In this document: positions 24,722 to 32,529 of the stretch, piece by piece
Layout: each line of letters begins with the position of its first letter
Position numbering within the stretch: position 1 is the stretch's first letter
NCBI GenBank assembly: GCA_964423505.1
Contig: CAYREX010000001.1
Span: forward strand, 186,001 to 250,000
Direction of reading: 5' to 3'
DNA: 64,000 bases
Origin: CAYREX01 sp964423505
Lineage (GTDB): Bacteria; Fermentibacterota; Fermentibacteria; Fermentibacterales; JCC-6
The notes under the pieces: model-generated
The model's database searches: none
Told to the model about the DNA's origin: nothing
The model's input: the letters and a program-made list of their open reading frames with translations, nothing else
Position numbers and translations under genes: made by a program

Positions 24722-27538
24722 ATGGACAGGATAGTCGTCAGGGGTGCCGGCGAGCACAACCTGAAGGGGATAACGGTCGAGCTCCCCAGGGACCGCCTGG
24801 TGGTCCTCACGGGCGTCTCCGGCTCCGGGAAGAGCTCCTTCGCCTTCGACACCCTCTACGCCGAGGGCCAGCGCCGCTACGTAGAGTCACTCTCCGCCTA
24901 CGCCAGGCAGTTCCTCGGCCAGATGGAGAAGCCTGTGTTCGAGAGCATAGAGGGGCTCTCCCCGGCCATCAGCATCGAGCAGAAGACAGTGAGCCACAAC
25001 CCGAGGTCCACGGTTGGCACCGTCACCGAGATAGCCGACTACCTCAGGGTCCTGTACGCCAGGGTCGGCATACCCCACTGCCCGGAGTGCGGAAGGGAGG
25101 TGACCAGCCAGACGGCCCAGCAGATGGTCGAGGCCATCATGGACCTCCCCGAGGGGACCAGGGTGATGGTGGCCACCCCCCTTGTGAGGAACCGGAAGGG
25201 CGCATTCTCCGATCTGCTTGCCGATCTGCGGAGGAAGGGCTACGTCAGGGTGATGGTCGACGGGGAGGCCCACGGCCTGGAGGACCTCCCGCCGATCGAC
25301 GGCAAGAAGCGCCACGACCTCCACCTGGTGGTGGACAGGATAGCCGTCCGGGATGGCATCGAGGGGAGGCTGACGGGCTCCGTGGAGACCGCGCTCCGAG
25401 AGGGAGACGGCGTCCTCTCGATCATCCTGCCGGAGAGCGGCGAGGAGCGCCTGCTGAGCGAGCACAGCGCCTGCGTGCACTGCGGCGTCAGCATGCCGGA
25501 GCTGACCCCGCAGCTCTTCAGCTTCAACAACCCCCTGGGGATGTGCAGGGAGTGCTCCGGCCTGGGCTTCGAGCTCCGGGTGGACCCGCTCCTGGTGGTG
25601 CCCAGGACGGCCCTGTCGATAAACGCGGGAGCGATAGCACCCTGGGGCGAGCCCTCCGGCGGTACGGTGAGCCTCGTCCGGGCACTCTCGCGGGAGCTGG
25701 ACTTCAGCCCGGACGCCCCCTGGAAGAGCCTCCCCGAGGAGGTCAGGGAGATAATCCTCTACGGCTCGGGGGAGCGGAAGTTCAGGATGCGCTGGAGCTC
25801 CGAGCGAGGCGCCGGCTCCTGGGAGCAGGCCTGGGAGGGAGTCTTACCGAGGCTGGAGCGGCGGCACATGAACACCACCAGCCAGGCGGCCAGGAGGCAT
25901 TACGAGAGGTTCTTCCGCAAGACCGACTGCTCCGCGTGCAGCGGCGACAGGCTGAGGCCGGAGGCCAGGGCGGTGACGGTCGGCGGCCGTGGAGTCCACG
26001 AGCTCAGCTCATGGACCATCAGGGAGCTGCTCGACTTCTTCGGCGAGCTCTCCCTCGACGACTACCGGCAGCGCATCGCATCGGAGCTGCTCAAGGAGAT
26101 AGGGGCGAGGCTCGGCTTCCTGGTGGACGTCGGTCTTCACTACCTCTCCCTGGAGCGGGCGGCCCCCACCCTCTCGGGCGGGGAGGCGCAGAGGATAAGG
26201 CTCGCCAGCCAGATAGGCAGCGGGCTCACCGGGGTGCTCTACGTCCTCGACGAGCCTACCATCGGCCTCCACCAGAGGGACAACAGGAGGCTCCTCTCCA
26301 CGCTCACCGCCCTCCGGGACCTGGGCAACACGGTGCTGGTCGTCGAGCACGACAGGGAGACCATACTCCACGCCGACTACGTGGTGGACTTCGGCCCGGG
26401 TGCCGGAGTGGAGGGGGGGAGGGTGGTCGCCAGGGGGGCTCCGGCAGAGGTGATGGAGACCGAGGGCTCCCTCACCGGCGACTACCTGTCAGGCAGACGG
26501 TTCATACACAGGACGGTGGCGGTCTCCCGGGGAACCGGGGAGACCCTGGCCCTGCGCGGGGCTTCCCTCCACAACCTGAAGGGCATCAACCTGGAGGTCC
26601 CGCTGGGCACGCTGGTATGCGTGACCGGCGTCTCAGGCTCCGGGAAGAGCTCGCTGGTGAGCCAGACCCTCTACCCGGCGCTCTCCGCCGCAACCGGCGG
26701 TTCGACCAGGCGCCGCCCGGGGCCATACAGGTCTCTGGAGGGCGCCGAGCACGTGGACAAGGTCATCAACATCTCCCAGGACCCCATCGGCAGGACGCCG
26801 AGGTCCAACCCGGCCACATACACGAAGGTGTTCGACCACATCAGGGAGCTCTTCGCCCAGGTACCCCAGGCCAGGGTCAGGGGATACAGGCCGGGGAGGT
26901 TCAGCTTCAACGTGAAGGGCGGCCGCTGCGAGGAATGCAAGGGCGCCGGCGTCAGGAAGATAGAGATGCACTTCCTGGCGGACGTGTTCGTGGAGTGCCG
27001 CGCCTGCAGGGGCAGGAGGTTCAACGACGAGACCCTCAGGATAACCTACGGCGGCCTGGACATCTCGCAGGTGCTGGAGCTGACCGTCAAGGAGGCCATG
27101 GCCCACTTCGAGAGGGTGCCGGCGGTCTACCGCATCCTCAAGGTGCTGGACGAGGTGGGTCTGGGCTACATACAGCTCGGGCAGCAGGCGCCCACCCTCT
27201 CCGGGGGAGAGGCGCAGAGGGTCAAGCTGGCCCGGGAGCTGGCCAAGCCCGGCTCGAAGCACACCGTCTACATACTGGACGAGCCGACCACCGGGCTGCA
27301 CTTCCACGACGTGAAGAAGCTGCTGCACGTGCTGGGCAGGCTGGTCCGCTCCGGCAATACGGTCATAGTCATCGAGCACAACCTGGACGTCATCAAGAAC
27401 GCCGGCTGGATAGTGGACCTCGGCCCGGACGGCGGCGACGCCGGGGGCAGGATAGTCACCACCGGCACGCCGGAGGATGTGGCCGGATGCGGCTCATCCC
27501 ACACCGGCCGCTTCCTGGCCGGGGCGCTCTCGGAGTAG
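24722..27538 (+). CDS. uvrA: Excinuclease ABC subunit A
   Basis: A 938-residue damage sensor of nucleotide excision repair. Two ABC modules are visible: Walker A GVSGSGKSS at residues about 31-39 and again near 636, LSGGEAQR signatures near 483 and 826, and LDEPTIGL/LDEPTTGL Walker B. Zinc sites: CPECG near 119 with its partner pair CVHCGVSM, CSACSGDR near 405, and CEECKGAG ... CRACRG near 736. The start ATG gives MDRIVVRGAGEHNLKGI, the standard N-terminus; the very long frame upstream is dnaK antisense. It is divergent from dnaK. Confidence 0.97.
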   Translation: MDRIVVRGAGEHNLKGITVELPRDRLVVLTGVSGSGKSSFAFDTLYAEGQRRYVESLSAYARQFLGQMEKPVFESIEGLSPAISIEQKTVSHNPRSTVGTVTEIADYLRVLYARVGIPHCPECGREVTSQTAQQMVEAIMDLPEGTRVMVATPLVRNRKGAFSDLLADLRRKGYVRVMVDGEAHGLEDLPPIDGKKRHDLHLVVDRIAVRDGIEGRLTGSVETALREGDGVLSIILPESGEERLLSEHSACVHCGVSMPELTPQLFSFNNPLGMCRECSGLGFELRVDPLLVVPRTALSINAGAIAPWGEPSGGTVSLVRALSRELDFSPDAPWKSLPEEVREIILYGSGERKFRMRWSSERGAGSWEQAWEGVLPRLERRHMNTTSQAARRHYERFFRKTDCSACSGDRLRPEARAVTVGGRGVHELSSWTIRELLDFFGELSLDDYRQRIASELLKEIGARLGFLVDVGLHYLSLERAAPTLSGGEAQRIRLASQIGSGLTGVLYVLDEPTIGLHQRDNRRLLSTLTALRDLGNTVLVVEHDRETILHADYVVDFGPGAGVEGGRVVARGAPAEVMETEGSLTGDYLSGRRFIHRTVAVSRGTGETLALRGASLHNLKGINLEVPLGTLVCVTGVSGSGKSSLVSQTLYPALSAATGGSTRRRPGPYRSLEGAEHVDKVINISQDPIGRTPRSNPATYTKVFDHIRELFAQVPQARVRGYRPGRFSFNVKGGRCEECKGAGVRKIEMHFLADVFVECRACRGRRFNDETLRITYGGLDISQVLELTVKEAMAHFERVPAVYRILKVLDEVGLGYIQLGQQAPTLSGGEAQRVKLARELAKPGSKHTVYILDEPTTGLHFHDVKKLLHVLGRLVRSGNTVIVIEHNLDVIKNAGWIVDLGPDGGDAGGRIVTTGTPEDVAGCGSSHTGRFLAGALSE

Positions 27539-27572
27539 ACCGGCCTCGACCCGCAGCTCTTACCTCCGTGAC

Positions 27573-28988
27573 TCAGCCCGACTGCTGGCCGAACAGCTCG
27601 AACCAGCAGGCGAGCGAGACGGCGGCCCATCCGGCCAGCAGCAGCATCCTGTCCCTCCGGTCGGCCCGTCCGGTAGCGAAGGTCAGGAGCCCCAGGGCCG
27701 CCGGCAGCATCATGAACGGCTCGTAGGGCAGCCTGAAGCGGTGGTCGAAGTAGAAGAGGAAGCTGACCATCGGCATGGAGGCAAGCATCGTCAGTAGAGG
27801 CACCGAGACGGCCCTCCCCATCCCCGCCATCCTCCGGAAGCCCGGAAGCAGGAAGGGGAGCACGAAGAACATCAGCGGCTTGACCCTCCCGTTCATCCCG
27901 GAGGGGACCAGGGTCTCGAACAGGTCGGCCACGGCATCCCTCAGCGTGCGGAGCGGCTTCCTGCGGATGTAGTCGAGGGCCAGGGCGATGAACTCCGCGT
28001 CGGCCTCCACCTCCCCCAGGCCGCTGAAACGGTCCACCAGGTCCTGGTGATAGTAGAAGGCGTGGAACGACGGCTCGAGGTTGTAGACCGGTATCATGTC
28101 CGCAGGGTCTCCGCCCTGCATTGCAAGATCGCGCAGCCGTGCCTCGTCCACGGCCTCTTCGAACTCCTCCGGCGTTGCAGTGGTGCTGTCTCCGGGTTGT
28201 TCGTCGTTGTGACGGTACATCCAGAACGTCACGCCACCGGACGTCGAGAGGACCGGTGCACCCATCACCACTGCGTTCCTTATCAGCCAGGGCAGAATGA
28301 CGAGGAGGCATGCTCCGACCACCGGCAGCAATCGCACAGAGGCCCTGAGTGGCCTGGTCTTCGCCAGCAGGATGGAGGAGGCCATGAGGAGGACAAGCCA
28401 TAGAAGCGCTACGGGTCTGCATAGTGACGCCAGTCCGAACACCAGTCCGGTCAATGCGCCGGTGCCGGCCCTTGTAGTGTCCGAGAAGAACCGCATCGCA
28501 AGGATGAGCGACAGTGCCAGGAGGGCGGAGAAGAGCGTCTCTGTCAGGAGCATGCCGGTGAATGCGATCGGCTCCGGAGAGATGGTCGCGAGGAGCCCGG
28601 CAACCCACCCCAGGGCGACACCGCCATATCTCGCTCCCGTCCACGCCACCGCGGCGCATACCAGTCCACCGAGGATCGCCTGGATCAACCAGACAGCCAT
28701 GTAATGCTCGCCTACAGTTACGAAGAAGACGGAAAGGAAGAGAGGGTAGAGCGGGTACCTGTAAGCGGTGGGATGGCCGGGCTCGTTGGCGAAGCCGTGG
28801 CCGTCGGCCAGGTTCCGCGCTATGACTACATCGTGGGCCGCGTCCCAGTGAAGCGAGGGGTGGACCGTACCGCCGAGCCCGATCCATCCGACCCGGACAG
28901 CCGTGGCGAGCAGGAAGACTACTATCGCCAGTCTGGCCGCGGGGAGCCGACCGGCTCTCTCGAGGAGACCGCGGACCATTCCGATCAT
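27573..28988 (-). CDS. GT39-like membrane glycosyltransferase
   Basis: A 471-residue polytopic protein of the ArnT/PMT superfamily. The first outer loop has LHWDAAHDVVIARNLADGHGF with acidic residues in the expected catalytic place, followed by GHPTAYRYPLYPLFLS. About eleven hydrophobic helices follow; one outer loop of about 90 residues (with EEFEEAVDEARLRDLAM) separates helices 8 and 9. It differs from the tandem pair at 4006-7120 and lacks their SCGDFTART motif. The start ATG overlaps the stop of the GGDEF protein (ATGA), so the two are co-translated; the regulator may tune glycosylation. Confidence 0.75.
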   Translation of the reverse strand: MIGMVRGLLERAGRLPAARLAIVVFLLATAVRVGWIGLGGTVHPSLHWDAAHDVVIARNLADGHGFANEPGHPTAYRYPLYPLFLSVFFVTVGEHYMAVWLIQAILGGLVCAAVAWTGARYGGVALGWVAGLLATISPEPIAFTGMLLTETLFSALLALSLILAMRFFSDTTRAGTGALTGLVFGLASLCRPVALLWLVLLMASSILLAKTRPLRASVRLLPVVGACLLVILPWLIRNAVVMGAPVLSTSGGVTFWMYRHNDEQPGDSTTATPEEFEEAVDEARLRDLAMQGGDPADMIPVYNLEPSFHAFYYHQDLVDRFSGLGEVEADAEFIALALDYIRRKPLRTLRDAVADLFETLVPSGMNGRVKPLMFFVLPFLLPGFRRMAGMGRAVSVPLLTMLASMPMVSFLFYFDHRFRLPYEPFMMLPAALGLLTFATGRADRRDRMLLLAGWAAVSLACWFELFGQQSG

Positions 28989-31900
28989 GTTCTTTCCGGT
29001 GGACCCGTCTCCCCGTGCTCCTTCAGCAGGAGCCCGGCGAGTCTGGCGAGCGAGCCGAAGACCGCCCTGATGCTGCCCGGTATCTCCTCGGCGGACTCCC
29101 AGGCCACGATGAGCCTTCCTCCCCCATCGAGCACCCTCGAGAGTACCATGTACCTGTCCAGCACCGACCTGTGCTCGGTGGTCCTCCCCGGGGGCCCCGG
29201 GGTGATGAGGGAGGGTATCCTCCTCGAGAGCCCGGGGGCGACCATGGAGCGCTCGCCTCCCGCATCCTCGAGCACCAGGAGCTCCGAGCGGAGCAGGTCG
29301 CGGAAGGTCTCGCTGAGGTCCTGAAGGCCGACCCTTCGCCTCGCCAGCAGCTCCAGGACGGAGCGGCCCAGGGCATGGTCCCAGCCCGGGTCGCCGGTGT
29401 CGAATATCTCCGGTGGCCTTATCTCGCTCCATATCCTGTCGCTATCGGATGTCCAGAGGGTGACGCGGTTGCGGCCCTCCTGCTTGCTCTGGTAGAGAGC
29501 GGTATCCGCCCTCCTGATGAGGAGCTCCGACCTGTCGCCGGGGGAATCTGTCCCGGTTACGCCGGCGCTGAGCGTGACTGGCACGTGGTCCGGCCGGGTC
29601 ACGGACCTGCTGACGGAGAGGCAGACCCTCTCGGCGATGGCCCTGGCATCCTCCTGCGCCGTGGAGGGCAGTATCACGCCGAACTCGTCCCCTCCCAGCC
29701 TGCCGATGATGTCGTCCGGCCTGAGGGAGCCGGAGACGGCGCTTACTATCTCCCGGAGGACCCGGTCTCCCGCCCGGTGGCCGAAGGAGTCGTTGACCGT
29801 CTTGAAGTGGTCGACGTCCAGCACGAATACGGCCAGCGGCGCCCGTTCGGAGACGGAGGTCTCCAGCAGCTCCTTGAGCCTGTGCATCCAGGAGGAACGT
29901 ATCGCCGCGCCGGTCATCGCGTCGTAGTAGGACTCCATCTCCCTCTCCCGGAGCTGCAGCGCGGAGGTTATCTGCCTGATGAGGCAGCTCTCCAGGAAGC
30001 CGAGCCCGGGGTCGACCAGATCCAGGGGGGAATCCATCTCCAGGACGATGTAGCTGCCGTGTGCGCACGGGCCATCGGCGGAGCGCCTGTCGACGCCGGG
30101 CCGGGGGGTACGCAGCCCGGTCGGCACCACAACGAAGCGTCTGCTGCCGAAGGGGGTAACGCAGAAGTCCTCTATCGTCCTGGGGAGCTCGGGCATCTCC
30201 AGGAGGACCGATGTCACCTCCGGGCCCGGCAACCTGTTGCTGCCCAGTCCGTAGCTCTCTATGACCCGTACGTCTCCCCCCCTGACCTGGAGGGCCTGCA
30301 CGCGCGAGGCGCCCGTCAGGGTGCCGAGTGCCTCCATGCTCCAGCTTATCTCCGACCTGTTGGAGAACCTTCCGGAGGCCGATGCGAGGATAGAGACCCA
30401 GTCGACCGGCTCGGTGGCTACCAGCTCGGACAGCTTCCCCTTCAGGGCCGGCAGAGGCCCACGGTATCCGGCCATCTCCTCGAGGCGCCGGCGCCTCTCG
30501 ACGACGTGCGGACGACCAAGGAAGGCCTCCCGGGAGGAGCCGTCCATCTGCTCCGCTACGTAATCGTCCAGCTCGCAGAGCATCAGGGCCCTCTCCGCTG
30601 CGGTGCAGTGGTCCAACTCGGCCCCGGCGGCCTCGCGGGCCTGCATGGCCAGCCATGTCAGCAGCAGCCGGTCCATCTGGCGCGCAAGCACCTGCGCCGA
30701 GTCGAAGAAGTCGTCCGCCTCCGGGGGCCCGGTGGCGAGCATGCCGCTGAGGCAGAGCTTCCAGCAGGGCTCCCAACCGCCTCCGTCGAGCCTGCCGATG
30801 GACTCCAGGGCCTCGGCCAGCCTCGCGGCAGTCTCTCCGAATCCCCTTGCATAGGCCTCCAGTGCCAGAAGGACCGCCTGCTCCCTGGATGACGACGAAG
30901 CGGAGCCACGGATGGCGTCCGCGGCCCTCGCCGCCTCTTCGAGGGGATCCCGGCCCTCCAGCATACCTCTCAGGATGCCGATTGTGCCGGTCATGTGGAG
31001 GTCGGCGAGGTCGTCCTCGCACGGCTCCCCCGACAGGTAGCCGAAGAAGGCCGCGTACCAGTCGGTCAGAGGCTCGGGCATCCGAAGGGAGACCTCCCGC
31101 CGGACCTCCCTGGTCCTCCGGACCATCGACATGGCGCGCCTGAGCTGGAGGGTCCTGGAGTAGATGTCGGTCAGCTGGTTCATGGCGTAGAGCTGGTTGG
31201 AGACGTTGCCGCTGCTCTCCGCCCTCCTGGCAACCCTCTCCATGATGGAGGAGAGGCTCCTGACCGTGTAGCCGGGCTGGGACCGCATCGTGGAGACCAG
31301 CGTGTCCAGCACCTCCGAGACCGCCATCTGGTCGTTCAGGTTCTCCGCCAGGAGCAGGGCCCGCTCGAGCAGCTGTATGGCCCTGCCGGACTTGCCCGAC
31401 GCCAGGCTCACCCTGGCCCGGCACCACTCCAGCACCCGCCTGGCGTCCGGGGATGCCTGGGAGGAGAGCTCAATGGCCGACTGGATGGCGTTATCGGCGG
31501 CCCTGTGGCGGCCCATGGCGGCAAGGCTCGCTGCCGCCGTGGCCAGTACCCTCAGCCTGGTGTCGCCGTCACCGAGCTCCGCCGACCTCTCGACGGTTCC
31601 GGCAAGCAGCTCGACCGTCCTCTCGGTGGTCTCGTAGTCGCCCGGTACATCCGCCAGCGTCTCCAGGATGGTCGGCACCCACTCGCCCACGGAGTGCTCC
31701 AGGCAGTACTCCAGCGCCTGCTCCAGGTAGCTCCACGCCCGCGCCGGGTCGTCGGACTGGAGGGCGAGCTCCCCCAGCCTGGCGCGCGCGAGGGCCCTCT
31801 CCTCCGGCCTCTCCAGCATCTCCATCCTGGAGAGGACGTAGTCCCTCACCATCGGCGCGTTCAGGCTGCGGAGACGCTTGGGCTCCATGGTCCTCAGCAC

Positions 31901-32380
31901 CTCTGCGACCTGGTGCGCCGTCGTACGCTCCGCCGGCATGCTCACTATCTCCTGCAGCAGGTAGGAGACCATCCTGAACTCGCCGTTCTCCCTGGCTACG
32001 CGGAGCGCCGAGTGGAGCATGTCCGCCCTGACGGAGTGGTCGGGACCGGCCAGTCGCAGGGCCAGGAGCAGCTCGGAGAGGCTGGCCCCGGGGCTGAGGG
32101 TTGCATACTCGATGAGCCTCTCCGCAGCCTCGCCGTCCAGACCTCCCGCGGAGCCGCCGGAAGCCTGCTTCCGCGGCCGCCAGCCGCTGGTGTGGTGCTC
32201 CAGCTTCCTCTCTACGACGCCCCTGCGGGAGAGCTCGGAGAGGGTGCTCGATACCTCCTGCACCCCCCTGCCCAGCGTGTACGCTATGGCCCTGGTCCCC
32301 AGTACGGCGCCGGAGGCCGCCAGCAACTCCTCTACCTCAGCCTCGAGGACCCTGGCTCCCTCCCCGGATGGCTGCTCCAG
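28985..32380 (-). CDS. Large HTH-TPR-GGDEF diguanylate cyclase, probable CTG start
   Basis: About 1131 residues. Order: a winged-helix-like segment (about 10-75), a long array of TPR-like helical pairs (about 90-620), a GAF-like region (about 640-810), a GGDEF domain (about 830-990) and a C-terminal alpha/beta region of about 140 residues that is unassigned. The active site is intact (RLGGDEFGVIL) and the inhibitory RxxD (RPDD) lies five residues before it, so it should make c-di-GMP with product inhibition. CTG at 32380 has GGAGG six bases upstream; the alternative GTG at 32422 lacks one and lies in a palindrome upstream of the inferred transcription start. Confidence 0.8.
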   Translation of the reverse strand: MEQPSGEGARVLEAEVEELLAASGAVLGTRAIAYTLGRGVQEVSSTLSELSRRGVVERKLEHHTSGWRPRKQASGGSAGGLDGEAAERLIEYATLSPGASLSELLLALRLAGPDHSVRADMLHSALRVARENGEFRMVSYLLQEIVSMPAERTTAHQVAEVLRTMEPKRLRSLNAPMVRDYVLSRMEMLERPEERALARARLGELALQSDDPARAWSYLEQALEYCLEHSVGEWVPTILETLADVPGDYETTERTVELLAGTVERSAELGDGDTRLRVLATAAASLAAMGRHRAADNAIQSAIELSSQASPDARRVLEWCRARVSLASGKSGRAIQLLERALLLAENLNDQMAVSEVLDTLVSTMRSQPGYTVRSLSSIMERVARRAESSGNVSNQLYAMNQLTDIYSRTLQLRRAMSMVRRTREVRREVSLRMPEPLTDWYAAFFGYLSGEPCEDDLADLHMTGTIGILRGMLEGRDPLEEAARAADAIRGSASSSSREQAVLLALEAYARGFGETAARLAEALESIGRLDGGGWEPCWKLCLSGMLATGPPEADDFFDSAQVLARQMDRLLLTWLAMQAREAAGAELDHCTAAERALMLCELDDYVAEQMDGSSREAFLGRPHVVERRRRLEEMAGYRGPLPALKGKLSELVATEPVDWVSILASASGRFSNRSEISWSMEALGTLTGASRVQALQVRGGDVRVIESYGLGSNRLPGPEVTSVLLEMPELPRTIEDFCVTPFGSRRFVVVPTGLRTPRPGVDRRSADGPCAHGSYIVLEMDSPLDLVDPGLGFLESCLIRQITSALQLREREMESYYDAMTGAAIRSSWMHRLKELLETSVSERAPLAVFVLDVDHFKTVNDSFGHRAGDRVLREIVSAVSGSLRPDDIIGRLGGDEFGVILPSTAQEDARAIAERVCLSVSRSVTRPDHVPVTLSAGVTGTDSPGDRSELLIRRADTALYQSKQEGRNRVTLWTSDSDRIWSEIRPPEIFDTGDPGWDHALGRSVLELLARRRVGLQDLSETFRDLLRSELLVLEDAGGERSMVAPGLSRRIPSLITPGPPGRTTEHRSVLDRYMVLSRVLDGGGRLIVAWESAEEIPGSIRAVFGSLARLAGLLLKEHGETGPPERT

Positions 32381-32408
32381 GCCGGACCTCCCCCCGTCGA
32401 TTAACTTT

Positions 32409-32441
32409 GTGCAAGATTGCACCGGCCGCTCTCCCGGTCAA
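32409..32441 (-). promoter_or_regulatory. Candidate promoter and palindrome for the GGDEF gene
   Basis: On the minus strand TTGACC (32441-32436) is followed after 17 bases by AATCTT (32418-32413). The -10 lies within a 6-2-6 palindrome, GTGCAA-GA-TTGCAC (32409-32422), that could be an operator. Transcription would start near 32406, downstream of the GTG at 32422. Confidence 0.4.
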
Positions 32442-32529
32442 CACCGATATCACCTTGTCCCTGCCGGTTCCCGCGGTTATCATCCGTCTCTCTGCAGAGT
32501 TCCAGCCCCGTCCAGCATGGAGGTCACGG

